Positions 11,046 to 23,782 of a DNA stretch of 64,000 bases are shown one piece after another. How positions within the stretch are numbered: the stretch's first letter is position 1; each line of letters begins with the position of its first letter. Location: positions 496,001-560,000 of the forward strand of contig NW_026527056.1 in NCBI RefSeq assembly GCF_027744825.2, in the 5' to 3' direction. The stretch is from Synchiropus splendidus. Taxonomy: Eukaryota > Chordata > Actinopteri > Syngnathiformes > Callionymidae. The notes below the pieces were generated by a model, which searched no databases, was not told the origin of the DNA, and worked only from the letters and a program-made list of their open reading frames with translations. Both the position numbers and the translations under genes were made by a program.

Positions 11046-12905
11046 AAAAGCGTTTTTACGCATTGTGCCATAACTTTTCAGGGAAGCTTCAGAACATGAA
11101 ATTTTAACCTCCCACTATAGCAGAAAGGGTCTTTCTAGTAGGTGCACATCAAATCTAAGCTCTCTGAAGTGTTTTTCGAAAGTTATCAACACTTTTATGT
11201 TTGGCGTTCCGAAACCCACCTTATCTCAGGCTGAAAAGCGTTTTTGTGCATTGTGCCATAACTTTTCAGGGAAGCTTCAGAACATGAAATTTTAACCTGC
11301 CACTATAGCAGAAAGGGTCTTTCTAGTAGTTGCACATCAAATCTAAACTGTCTGAAGTGTTTTTCCAAAGTTATCAACACTTTTATGTTTGGCGTTCCGA
11401 AACCCACCTTATCTCAGGCTGAAAAGCGTTTTTGTGCATTGTGCCATAACTTTTCAGGGAAGCTTCAGAACATGAAATTTTAACCTCCCACTATAGCAGA
11501 AAGGGTCTTTCTAGTAGTTGCACATCAAATCTAAGCTGTCTGAAGTGTTTTTCAAAAGTTATCAACACTTTTATGTTTGGCGTTCCGAAACCCACCTTAT
11601 CTCAGGCTGAAAAGCGTTTTTGTGCATTGTGCCATAACTTTTCAGGAAAGCTTCAGAACATGAAATTTTAACCTCCCACTATAGCAGAAAGGGTCTTTCT
11701 AGTAGTTGCACATCAAATCTAAACTGTCTGAAGTGTTTTTCCAAAGTTATCAACACTTTTATGTTTGGCGTTCCGAAACCCACCTTATCTCAGGCTGAAA
11801 AGCGTTTTTGTGCATTGTGCCATAACTTTTCAGGGAAGCTTCAGAACATGAAATTTTAACCTCCCACTATAGCAGAAAGGGTCTTTCTAGTAGTTGCACA
11901 TCAAATCTAAGCTGTCTGAAGTGTTTTTCCAAAGTTATCAACACTTTTATGTTTGGCGTTCCGAAACTTTTCAGGGAAGCTTCAGAACATGAAATTTTAA
12001 CCTCCCACTATAGCAGAAAGGGTCTTTCTAGTAGGTGCACATCAAATCTAAGCTCTCTGAAGTGTTTTTCGAAAGTTATCAACACTTTTATGTTTGGCGT
12101 TCCGAAACCCACCTTATCTCAGGCTGAAAAGCGTTTTTGTGCATTGTGCCATAACTTTTCAGGGAAGCTTCAGAACATGAAATTTTAACCTCCCACTATA
12201 GCAGAAAGGGTCTTTCTAGTAGTTGCACATCAAATCTAAGCTGTCTGAAGTGTTTTTCAAAAGTTATCAACACTTTTATGTTTGGCGTTCCGAAACCCAC
12301 CTTATCTCAGGCTGAAAAGCGTTTTTGTGCATTGTGCCATAACTTTTCAGGAAAGCTTCAGAACATGAAATTTTAACCTCCCACTATAGCAGAAAGGGTC
12401 TTTCTAGTAGTTGCACATCAAATCTAAACTGTCTGAAGTGTTTTTCCAAAGTTATCAACACTTTTATGTTTGGCGTTCCGAAACCCACCTTATCTCAGGC
12501 TGAAAAGCGTTTTTGTGCATTGTGCCATAACTTTTCAGGGAAGCTTCAGAACATGAAATTTTAACCTCCCACTATAGCAGAAAGGGTCTTTCTAGTAGTT
12601 GCACATCAAATCTAAGCTGTCTGAAGTGTTTTTCCAAAGTTATCAACACTTTTATGTTTGGCGTTCCGAAACCCACCTTATCTCAGGCTGAAAAGCGTTT
12701 TTACGCATTGTGCCAAAACTTTTCAGGGAAGCTTCAGAACATGAAATTTTAACCTCCCACTATAGCAGAAAGGGTCTTTCTAGTAGGTGCACATCAAATC
12801 TAAGCTCTCTGAAGTGTTTTTCGAAAGTTATCAACACTTTTATGTTTGGCGTTCCGAAACCCACCTTATCTCAGGCTGAAAAGCTTTTTTGTGCATTGTG
12901 CCATA
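11046..12905 (+). repeat. Block B, copy 2
   Basis: Second copy of block B, holding the same markers at +2585 and the same deletion. It diverges after about 12905: position 38 of the monomer at 12879 is G here and A at the matching site (10331) of copy 1, and CCTGCC appears at 12941 only in this copy. Copies 1 and 2 are separated by about 725 bases of pentamer-related monomers (10321-11045). Confidence 0.85.
11968..12126 (+). repeat. Truncated monomer at the second 47-bp deletion
   Basis: Base-for-base the same breakpoint as at 9382/9383, again followed by a c1 monomer body. Identical junctions plus matching neighbours mean one deletion that was later duplicated, not two events. A 79-codon frame at 11949-12188 is its by-product. 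Confidence 0.92.
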
Positions 12906-14758
12906 ACTTTTCAGGGAAGCTTCAGAACATGAAATTTTAACCTGCCACTATAGCAGAAAGGGTCTTTCTAGTAGTTGCACATCAAATCTAAACTGTCTGA
13001 AGTGTTTTTCCAAAGTTATTAACACTTTTATGTTTGGCGTTCCGAAACCCACCTTATCTCTGGCTGAAAAGCGTTTTTGTGCATTGTGCCATAACTTTTC
13101 AGGGAAGCTTCAGAACATGAAATTTTAACCTCCCACTATAGCAGAAAGGGTCTTTCTAGTAGTTGCACATCAAATCTAAGCTGTCTGAAGTGTTTTTCAA
13201 AAGTTATCAACACTTTTATGTTTGGCGTTCCGAAACCCACCTTATCTCAGGCTGAAAAGCGTTTTTGTGCATTGTGCCATAACTTTTCAGGGAAGCTTCA
13301 GAACATGAAATTTTAACCTCCCACTATAGCAGAAAGGGTCTTTCTAGTAGTTGCACATCAAATCTAAGCTGTCTAAAGTGTTTTTCAAAAGTTATCAACA
13401 CTTTTATGTTTGGCGTTCCGAAACCCACCTTATCTCAGGCTGAAAAGCGTTTTTGTGCATTGTGCCATAACTTTTCAGGAAAGCTTCAGAACATGAAATT
13501 TTAACCTCCCACTATAGCAGAAAGGGTCTTTCTAGTAGTTGCACATCAAATCTAAATTGTCTGAAGTGTTTTTCCAAAGTTATCAACACTTTTATGTTTG
13601 GCGTTCCGAAACCCACCTTATCTCAGGCTGAAAAGCGTTTTTACGCATTGTGCCATAACTTTTCAGGGAAGCTTCAGAACATGAAATTTTAACCTCCCAC
13701 TATAGCAGAAAGGGTCTTTCTAGTAGGTGCACATCAAATCTAAACTGTCTGAAGTGTTTTTCCAAAGTTATTAACACTTTTATGTTTGGCGTTCCGAAAC
13801 CCACCTTATCTCAGGCTGAAAAGCGTTTTTGTGCATTGTGCCATAACTTTTCAGGGAAGCTTCAGAACATGAAATTTTAACCTCCCACTATAGCAGAAAG
13901 GGTCTTTCTAGTAGTTGCACATCAAATCTAAACTGTCTGAAGTGTTTTTCCAAAGTTATCAACACTTTTATGTTTGGCGTTCCGAAACCCACCTTATCTC
14001 AGGCTGAAAAGCGTTTTTGTGCATTGTGCCATAACTTTTCAGGGAAGCTTCAGAACATGAAATTTTAACCTCCCACTATAGCAGAAAGGGTCTTTCTAGT
14101 AGTTGCACATCAAATCTAAGCTGTCTGAAGTGTTTTTCAAAAGTTATCAACACTTTTATGTTTGGTGTTCCGAAACCCACCTTATCTCCGGCTGAAAAGC
14201 GTTTTTGTGCATTGTGCCATAACTTTTCAGGAAAGCTTCAGAACATGAAATTTTAACCTCCCACTATAGCAGAAAGGGTCTTTCTAGTAGTTACACATCA
14301 AATCTAAACTGTCTGAAGTGTTTTTCCAAAGTTATTAACACTTTTATGTTTGGCGTTCCGATACCCACCTTATCTCAGGCTGAAAAGAGTTTTTACGCAT
14401 TGTGCCATAACTTTTCAGGGAAGCTTCAGAACATGAAATTTTAACCTCCCACTATAGCAGAAAGGGTCTTTCTAGTAGGTGCACATCAAATCTAAGCTTT
14501 CTGAAGTGTTTTTCGAAAGTTATCAACACTTTTATGTTTGGCGTTCCGAAACCCACCTTATCTCAGGCTGAAAAGCGTTTTTGTGCATTGTGCCATAACT
14601 TTTCAGGAAAGCTTCAGAACATGAAATTTTAACCTCCCACTATAGCAGAAAGGGTCTTTCTAGTAGTTGCACATCAAATCTAAACTGTCTGAAGTGTTTT
14701 TCCAAAGTTATCAACACTTTTATGTTTGGCGTTCCGAAACCCACATTATCTCAGGCTG
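12127..14758 (+). repeat. Block C, copy 1
   Basis: Matches 16075-18518. The offset is 3948 bases (21 monomers) on the left: CCAAAAC at 12714 and 16662, AAGCTTTTTT at 12881 and 16829, CCTGCC at 12941 and 16889. It is 3760 bases (20 monomers) on the right: TAAATTG at 13553 and 17313, TTTGGTG at 14161 and 17921, CCGATACC near 14359 and 18119, CCCACATTATC near 14739 and 18499. This copy holds one more monomer, best placed at 13255-13442. Confidence 0.87.
13255..13442 (+). repeat. Monomer present in block C copy 1, absent in copy 2
   Basis: Five monomers lie between the AC monomers at 12691 and 13631, but four between the matching ones at 16639 and 17391. The extra monomer is c4-like with CTAAAG at 120-125, resembling the monomer at 2633. 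A one-unit unequal exchange or slippage after block duplication explains it. Whether it was gained or lost cannot be told. Confidence 0.8.
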
Positions 14759-16074
14759 AAAAGCGTTTTTGTGCATTGTGCCATAACTTTTCAGGGAAGC
14801 TTCAGAACATGAAATTTTAACCTCCCACTATAGCAGAAAGGGTCTTTCTAGTAGTTGCACATCAAATCTAAGCTGTCTGAAGTGTTTTTCCAAAGTTATC
14901 AACACTTTTATGTTTGGCGTTCCGAAACCCACCTTATCTCAGGCTGAAAAGCGTTTTTACGCATTGTGCCATAACTTTTCAGGGAAGCTTCAGAACATGA
15001 AATTTTAACCTCCCACTATAGCAGAAAGGGTCTTTCTAGTAGGTGCACATCAAATCTAAGCTCTCTGAAGTGTTTTTCGAAAGTTATCAACACTTTTATG
15101 TTTGGCGTTCCGAAACCCACCTTATCTCAGGCTGAAAAGCGTTTTTGTGCATTGTGCCATAACTTTTCAGGGAAGCTTCAGAACATGAAATTTTAACCTG
15201 CCACTATAGCAGAAAGGGTCTTTCTAGTAGTTGCACATCAAATCTAAGCTTTCTGAAGTGTTTTTCGAAAGTTATCAACACTTTTATGTTTGGCGTTCCG
15301 AAACCCACCTTATCTCAGGCTGAAAAGCGTTTTTGTGCATTGTGCCATAACTTTTCAGGAAAGCTTCAGAACATGAAATTTTAACCTCCCACTATAGCAG
15401 AAAGGGTCTTTCTAGTAGTTGCACATCAAATCTAAACTGTCTGAAGTGTTTTTCCAAAGTTATCAACACTTTTATGTTTGGCGTTCCGAAACCCACATTA
15501 TCTCAGGCTGAAAAGCGTTTTTGTGCATTGTGCCATAACTTTTCAGGGAAGCTTCAGAACATGAAATTTTAACCTCCCACTATAGCAGAAAGGGTCTTTC
15601 TAGTAGTTGCACATCAAATCTAAGCTGTCTGAAGTGTTTTTCCAAAGTTATCAACACTTTTATGTTTGGCGTTCCGAAACCCACCTTATCTCAGGCTGAA
15701 AAGCGTTTTTACGCATTGTGCCATAACTTTTCAGGGAAGCTTCAGAACATGAAATTTTAACCTCCCACTATAGCAGAAAGGGTCTTTCTAGTAGGTGCAC
15801 ATCAAATCTAAGCTCTCTGAAGTGTTTTTCGAAAGTTATCAACACTTTTATGTTTGGCGTTCCGAAACCCACCTTATCTCAGGCTGAAAAGCGTTTTTGT
15901 GCATTGTGCCATAACTTTTCAGGGAAGCTTCAGAACATGAAATTTTAACCTGCCACTATAGCAGAAAGGGTCTTTCTAGTAGTTGCACATCAAATCTAAA
16001 CTGTCTGAAGTGTTTTTCCAAAGTTATCAACACTTTTATGTTTGGCGTTCCGAAACCCACCTTATCTCAGGCTG
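14571..16074 (+). repeat. Tandem duplication of a 4-monomer (752-bp) unit
   Basis: Units 14571-15322 and 15323-16074 both run: c5 ending in CCCACATTATC, a G114/C133 monomer, a c1 monomer, then a monomer with CCTGCC. They differ in the fourth monomer (G114, T117, G133 in the first; A114, C133 in the second). The CATTATC marker at about 14744 and 15496 gives the 752-base offset. Confidence 0.85.
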
Positions 16075-18518
16075 AAAAGCGTTTTTGTGCATTGTGCCAT
16101 AACTTTTCAGGGAAGCTTCAGAACATGAAATTTTAACCTCCCACTATAGCAGAAAGGGTCTTTCTAGTAGTTGCACATCAAATCTAAGCATTCTGAAGTG
16201 TTTTTCAAAAGTTATCAACACTTTTATGTTTGGCGTTCCGAAACCCACCTTATCTCAGGCTGAAAAGCGTTTTTGTGCATTGTGCCATAACTTTTCAGGA
16301 AAGCTTCAGAACATGAAATTTTAACCTCCCACTATAGCAGAAAGGGTCTTTCTAGTAGTTGCACATCAAATCTAAACTGTCTGAAGTGTTTTTCCAAAGT
16401 TATCAACACTTTTATGTTTGGCGTTCCGAAACCCACCTTATCTCAGGCTGAAAAGCGTTTTTGTGCATTGTGCCATAACTTTTCAGGGAAGCTTCAGAAC
16501 ATGAAATTTTAACCTCCCACTATAGCAGAAAGGGTCTTTCTAGTAGTTGCACATCAAATCTAAGCTGTCTGAAGTGTTTTTCCAAAGTTATCAACACTTT
16601 TATGTTTGGCGTTCCGAAACCCACCTTATCTCAGGCTGAAAAGCGTTTTTACGCATTGTGCCAAAACTTTTCAGGGAAGCTTCAGAACATGAAATTTTAA
16701 CCTCCCACTATAGCAGAAAGGGTCTTTCTAGTAGGTGCACATCAAATCTAAGCTCTCTGAAGTGTTTTTCGAAAGTTATCAACACTTTTATGTTTGGCGT
16801 TCCGAAACCCACCTTATCTCAGGCTGAAAAGCTTTTTTGTGCATTGTGCCATAACTTTTCAGGGAAGCTTCAGAACATGAAATTTTAACCTGCCACTATA
16901 GCAGAAAGGGTCTTTCTAGTAGTTGCACATCAAATCTAAACTGTCTGAAGTGTTTTTCCAAAGTTATTAACACTTTTATGTTTGGCGTTCCGAAACCCAC
17001 CTTATCTCAGGCTGAAAAGCGTTTTTGTGCATTGTGCCATAACTTTTCAGGGAAGCTTCAGAACATGAAATTTTAACCTCCCACTATAGCAGAAAGGGTC
17101 TTTCTAGTAGTTGCACATCAAATCTAAGCTGTCTGAAGTGTTTTTCAAAAGTTATCAACACTTTTATGTTTGGCGTTCCGAAACCCACCTTATCTCAGCC
17201 TGAAAAGCGTTTTTGTGCATTGTGCCATAACTTTTCAGGAAAGCTTCAGAACATGAAATTGTAACCTCCCACTATAGCAGAAAGGGTCTTTCTAGTAGTT
17301 GCACATCAAATCTAAATTGTCTGAAGTGTTTTTCCAAAGTTATCAACACTTTTATGTTTGGCGTTCCGAAACCCACCTTATCTCAGGCTGAAAAGCGTTT
17401 TTACGCATTGTGCCATAACTTTTCAGGGAAGCTTCAGAACATGAAATTTTAACCTCCCACTATAGCAGAAAGGGTCTTTCTAGTAGGTGCACATCAAATC
17501 TAAACTGTCTGAAGTGTTTTTCCAAAGTTATTAACACTTTTATGTTTGGCGTTCCGAAACCCACCTTATCTCAGGCTGAAAAGCGTTTTTGTGCATTGTG
17601 CCATAACTTTTCAGGGAAGCTTCAGAACATGAAATTTTAACCTCCCACTATAGCAGAAAGGGTCTTTCTAGTAGTTGCACATCAAATCTAAACTGTCTGA
17701 AGTGTTTTTCCAAAGTTATCAACACTTTTATGTTTGGCGTTCCGAAACCCACCTTATCTCAGGCTGAAAAGCGTTTTTGTGCATTGTGCCATAACTTTTC
17801 AGGGAAGCTTCAGAACATGAAATTTTAACCTCCCACTATAGCAGAAAGGGTCTTTCTAGTAGTTGCACATCAAATCTAAGCTGTCTGAAGTGTTTTTCAA
17901 AAGTTATCAACACTTTTATGTTTGGTGTTCCGAAACCCACCTTATCTCCGGCTGAAAAGCGTTTTTGTGCATTGTGCCATAACTTTTCAGGAAAGCTTCA
18001 GAACATGAAATTTTAACCTCCCACTATAGCAGAAAGGGTCTTTCTAGTAGTTGCACATCAAATCTAAACTGTCTGAAGTGTTTTTCCAAAGTTATTAACA
18101 CTTTTATGTTTGGCGTTCCGATACCCACCTTATCTCAGGCTGAAAAGCGTTTTTACGCATTGTGCCATAACTTTTCAGGGAAGCTTCAGAACATGAAATT
18201 TTAACCTCCCACTATAGCAGAAAGGGTCTTTCTAGTAGGTGCACATCAAATCTAAGCTTTCTGAAGTGTTTTTCGAAAGTTATCAACACTTTTATGTTTG
18301 GCGTTCCGAAACCCACCTTATCTCAGGCTGAAAAGCGTTTTTGTGCATTGTGCCATAACTTTTCAGGAAAGCTTCAGAACATGAAATTTTAACCTCCCAC
18401 TATAGCAGAAAGGGTCTTTCTAGTAGTTGCACATCAAATCTAAACTGTCTGAAGTGTTTTTCCAAAGTTATCAACACTTTTATGTTTGGCGTTCCGAAAC
18501 CCACATTATCTCAGGCTG
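16075..18518 (+). repeat. Block C, copy 2
   Basis: Matches copy 1 as described there, one monomer shorter. New changes in this copy include AAGCATTCTG near 16188, TCAGCCTG near 17197 and GAAATTGTAACC near 17257. A 76-codon frame at 16658-16888, like those at 10125 and 12710, exists only because CCATAAC became CCAAAAC and removed a stop. Confidence 0.85.
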
Positions 18519-20774
18519 AAAAGCGTTTTTGTGCATTGTGCCATAACTTTTCAGGGAAGCTTCAGAACATGAAATTTTAACCTCCCACTATAGCAGAAAG
18601 GGACTTTCTAGTAGTTGCACATCAAATCTAAGCTGTCTGAAGTGTTTTTCAAAAGTTATCAACACTTTTATGTTTGGCGTTCCGAAACCCACCTTATCTC
18701 AGGCTGAAAAGCGTTTTTGTGCATTGTGCCATAACTTTTCAGGAAAGCTTCAGAACATGAAATTTTAACCTCCCACTATAGCAGAAAGGGTCTTTCTAGT
18801 AGTTGCACATCAAATCTAAACTGTCTGAAGTGTTTTTCCAAAGTTATCAACACTTTTATGTTTGGCGTTCCGAAACCCACATTATCTCAGGCTGAAAAGC
18901 GTTTTTGTGCATTGTGCCATAACTTTTCAGGGAAGCTTCAGAACATGAAATTTTAACATCCCACTATAGCAGAAAGGGTCTTTCTAGTAGTTGCACATCA
19001 AATCTAAGCTGTCTGAAGTGTTTTTCAAAAGTTATCAACACTTTTATGTTTGGCGTTCCGAAACCCACCTTATCTCAGGCTGAAAAGCGTTTTTACGCAT
19101 TGTGCCATAACTTTTCAGGGAAGCTTCAGAACATGAAATTTTAACCTCCCACTATAGCAGAAAGGGTCTTTCTAGTAGTTGCACATCAAATCTAACCTGT
19201 CTGAAGTGTTTTTTAAAAGTTATCAACACTTTTATGTTTGGCGTTCCGAAACCCACCTTATCTCAGGCTGAAAAGCGTTTTTGTGCATTGTGCCATAACT
19301 TTTCAGGAAAGCTTCAGAACATGAAATTTTAACCTCCCACTATAGCAGAAAGGGTCTTTCTAGTAGTTGCACATCAAATCTAAACTGTCTGAAGTGTTTT
19401 TCCAAAGTTATCAACACTTTTATGTTTGGCGTTCCGAAACCCACCTTATCTCAGGCTGAAAAGCGTTTTTGTGCATTGTGCCATAACTTTTCAGGGAAGC
19501 TTCAGAACATGAAATTTTAACCTCCCACTATAGCAGAAAGGGTCTTTCTAGTAGTTGCACATCAAATCTAAACTGTCTGAAGTGTTTTTCCAAAGTTATT
19601 AACACTTTTATGTTTGGCGTTCCGAAACCCACCTTATCTCAGGCTGAAAAGCGTTTTTGTGCATTGTGCCATAACTTTTCAGGGAAGCTTCAGAACATGA
19701 AATTTTAACCTCCCACTATAGCAGAAAGGGTCTTTCTAGTAGTTGCACATCAAATCTAAACTGTCTGAAGTGTTTTTCCAAAGTTATCAACACTTTTATG
19801 TTTGGCGTTCCGAAACCCACCTTATCTCAGGCTGAAAAGCGTTTTTACGCATTGTGCCATAACTTTTCAGGGAAGCTTCAGAACATGAAATTTTAACCTC
19901 CCACTATAGCAGAAAGGGTCTTTCTAGTAGGTGCACATCAAATCTAAGCTGTCTGAAGTGTTTTTCGAAAGTTATCAACACTTTTATGTTTGGCGTTCCG
20001 AAACCCACCTTATCTCCGGCTGAAAAGCGTTTTTGTGCATTGTGCAATAACTTTTCAGGGAAGCTTCAGAACATGAAATTTTAACCTCCCACTATAGCAG
20101 AAAGGGTCTTTCTAGTAGTTGCACATCAAATCTAAGCTGTCTGAAGTGTTTTTCAAAAGTTATCAACACTTTTATGTTTGGCGTTCCGAAACCCACCTTA
20201 TCTCAGGCTGAAAAGCGTTTTTGTGCATTGTGCCATAACTTTTCAGGAAAGCTTCAGAACATGAAATTTTAACCTCCCACTATAGCAGAAAGGGTCTTTC
20301 TAGTAGTTGCACATCAAATCTAAACTGTCTGAAGTGTTTTTCCAAAGTTATCAACACTTTTATGTTTGGCGTTCCGAAACCCACCTTATCTCAGGCTGAA
20401 AAGCGTTTTTACGCATTGTGCCATAACTTTTCAGGGAAGCTTCAGAACATGAAATTTTAACCTCCCACTATAGCAGAAAGGGTCTTTCTAGTAGGTGCAC
20501 ATCAAATCTAAGCTCTCTGAAGTGTTTTTCGAAAGTTATCAACACTTTTATGTTTGGCGTTCCGAAACCCACCTTATCTCAGGCTGAAAAGCGTTTTTGT
20601 GCATTGTGCCATAACTTTTCAGGGAAGCTTCAGAACATGAAATTTTAACCTCCCACTATAGCAGAAAGGGTCTTTCTAGTAGTTGCACATCAAATCTAAA
20701 CTGTCTGAAGTGTTTTTCCAAAGTTATTAACACTTTTATGTTTGGCGTTCCGAAACCCACCTTATCTCAGGCTG
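18331..20774 (+). repeat. Block D, copy 1 (13 monomers, 2444 bp)
   Basis: Directly abuts copy 2 at 20775. Shared markers: TAACCTG with TTTTTTAAAAG at 19191 and 21635 (offset 2444), then TGTGCAATAA at 20041 and 22861 and CTCCGG near 20014 and 22834 (offset 2820). A GGGACTTTC variant near 18601 changes the hairpin spacer. Confidence 0.87.
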
Positions 20775-23594
20775 AAAAGCGTTTTTGTGCATTGTGCCAT
20801 AACTTTTCAGGGAAGCTTCAGAACATGAAATTTTAACCTCCCACTATAGCAGAAAGGGTCTTTCTAGTAGTTGCACATCAAATCTAAACTGTCTGAAGTG
20901 TTTTTCCAAAGTTATCAACACTTTTATGTTTGGCGTTCCGAAACCCACATTATCTCAGGCTGAAAAGCGTTTTTGTGCATTGTGCCATAACTTTTCAGGG
21001 AAGCTTCAGAACATGAAATTTTAACCTCCCACTATAGCAGAAAGGGTCTTTCTAGTAGTTGCACATCAAATCTAAGCTGTCTGAAGTGTTTTTCAAAAGT
21101 TATCAACACTTTTATGTTTGGCGTTCCGAAACCCACCTTATCTCAGGCTGAAAAGCGTTTTTGTGCATTGTGCCATAACTTTTCAGGAAAGCTTCAGAAC
21201 ATGAAATTTTAACCTCCCACTATAGCAGAAAGGGTCTTTCTAGTAGTTGCACATCAAATCTAAACTGTCTGAAGTGTTTTTCCAAAGTTATCAACACTTT
21301 TATGTTTGGCGTTCCGAAACCCACCTTATCTCAGGCTGAAAAGCGTTTTTGTGCATTGTGCCATAACTTTTCAGGGAAGCTTCAGAACATGAAATTTTAA
21401 CCTCCCACTATAGCAGAAAGGGTCTTTCTAGTAGTTGCACATCAAATCTAAGCTGTCTGAAGTGTTTTTCAAAAGTTATCAACACTTTTATGTTTGGCGT
21501 TCCGAAACCCACCTTATCTCAGGCTGAAAAGCGTTTTTACGCATTGTGCCATAACTTTTCAGGGAAGCTTCAGAACATGAAATTTTAACCTCCCACTATA
21601 GCAGAAAGGGTCTTTCTAGTAGTTGCACATCAAATCTAACCTGTCTGAAGTGTTTTTTAAAAGTTATCAACACTTTTATGTTTGGCGTTCCGAAACCCAC
21701 CTTATCTCAGGCTGAAAAGCGTTTTTGTGCATTGTGCCATAACTTTTCAGGAAAGCTTCAGAACATGAAATTTTAACCTCCCACTATAGCAGAAAGGGTC
21801 TTTCTAGTAGTTGCACATCAAATCTAAACTGTCTGAAGTGTTTTTCCAAAGTTATCAACACTTTTATGTTTGGCGTTCCGAAACCCACCTTATCTCAGGC
21901 TGAAAAGCGTTTTTACGCATTGTGCCATAACTTTTCAGGGAAGCTTCAGAACATGAAATTTAAACCTCCCACTATAGCAGAAAGGGTCTTTCTAGTAGGT
22001 GCACATCAAATCTAAGCTCTCTGAAGTGTTTTTCGAAAGTTATCAACACTTTTATGTTTGGCGTTCCGAAACCCACCTTATCTCAGGCTGAAAAGCGTTT
22101 TTGTGCATTGTGCCATAACTTTTCAGGAAAGCTTCAGAACATGAAATTTTAACCTCCCACTATAGCAGAAAGGGTCTTTCTAGTAGTTGCACATCAAATC
22201 TAAACTGTCTGAAGTGTTTTTCCAAAGTTATTAACACTTTTATGTTTGGCGTTCCGAAACCCACCTTATCTCAGGCTGAAAAGCGTTTTTGTGCATTGTG
22301 CCATAACTTTTCAGGGAAGCTTCAGAACATGAAATTTTAACCTCCCACTATAGCAGAAAGGGTCTTTCTAGTAGTTGCACATCAAATCTAAACTGTCTGA
22401 AGTGTTTTTCCAAAGTTATTAACACTTTTATGTTTGGCGTTCCGAAACCCACCTTATCTCAGGCTGAAAAGCGTTTTTGTGCATTGTGCCATAACTTTTC
22501 AGGGAAGCTTCAGAACATGAAATTTTAACCTCCCACTATAGCAGAAAGGGTCTTTCTAGTAGTTGCACATCAAATCTAAACTGTCTGAAGTGTTTTTCCA
22601 AAGTTATCAACACTTTTATGTTTGGCGTTCCGAAACCCACCTTATCTCAGGCTGAAAAGCGTTTTTACGCATTGTGCCATAACTTTTCAGGGAAGCTTCA
22701 GAACATGAAATTTTAACCTCCCACTATAGCAGAAAGGGTCTTTCTAGTAGGTGCACATCAAATCTAAGCTGTCTGAAGTGTTTTTCGAAAGTTATCAACA
22801 CTTTTATGTTTGGCGTTCCGAAACCCACCTTATCTCCGGCTGAAAAGCGTTTTTGTGCATTGTGCAATAACTTTTCAGGGAAGCTTCAGAACATGAAATT
22901 TTAACCTCCCACTATAGCAGAAAGGGTCTTTCTAGTAGTTGCACATCAAATCTAAGCTGTCTGAAGTGTTTTTCAAAAGTTATCAACACTTTTATGTTTG
23001 GCGTTCCGAAACCCACCTTATCTCAGGCTGAAAAGCGTTTTTGTGCATTGTGCCATAACTTTTCAGGAAAGCTTCAGAACATGAAATTTTAACCTCCCAC
23101 TATAGCAGAAAGGGTCTTTCTAGTAGTTGCACATCAAATCTAAACTGTCTGAAGTGTTTTTCCAAAGTTATCAACACTTTTATGTTTGGCGTTCCGAAAC
23201 CCACCTTATCTCAGGCTGAAAAGCGTTTTTACGCATTGTGCCATAACTTTTCAGGGAAGCTTCAGAACATGAAATTTTAACCTCCCACTATAGCAGAAAG
23301 GGTCTTTCTAGTAGGTGCACATCAAATCTAAGCTCTCTGAAGTGTTTTTCGAAAGTTATCAACACTTTTATGTTTGGCGTTCCGAAACCCACCTTACCTC
23401 AGGCTGAAAAGCGTTTTTGTGCATTGTGCCATAACTTTTCAGGGAAGCTTCAGAACATGAAATTTTAACCTCCCACTATAGCAGAAAGGGTCTTTCTAGT
23501 AGTTGCACATCAAATCTAAACTGTCTGAAGTGTTTTTCCAAAGTTATTAACACTTTTATGTTTGGCGTTCCGAAACCCACCTTATCTCAGGCTG
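20775..23594 (+). repeat. Block D, copy 2 (15 monomers, 2820 bp)
   Basis: Tandem copy of 18331-20774 with two additional monomers (21903-22278): an AC monomer carrying AAATTTAAACC and a c5-like T142 monomer. Offsets are 13 monomers left of this insertion and 15 right of it. A TTACCTC change near 23394 is private to this copy. Confidence 0.85.
21903..22278 (+). repeat. Two-monomer insertion within block D copy 2
   Basis: This pair has no counterpart between 19271-19458 and 19459 in copy 1. The first monomer has the AAATTTAAACC variant, whose relatives lie at 25099, 26979, 28671, 31303, 32995, 41831, 43150 and 44842. A donor elsewhere in this array is therefore likely. Confidence 0.75.
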
Positions 23595-23782
23595 AAAAGC
23601 GTTTTTGTGCATTGTGCCATAACTTTTCAGGGAAGCTTCAGAACATGAAATTTTAACCTCCCACTATAGCAGAAAGGGTCTTTCTAGTAGTTGCACATCA
23701 AATCTAAACTGTCTGAAGTGTTTTTCCAAAGTTATCAACACTTTTATGTTTGGCGTTCCGAAACCCACCTTATCTCAGGCTG

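Noticed and set aside
11949..12188. Second 79-codon open frame
   Set aside because: Exact duplicate of the deletion by-product at 9364; not a gene.
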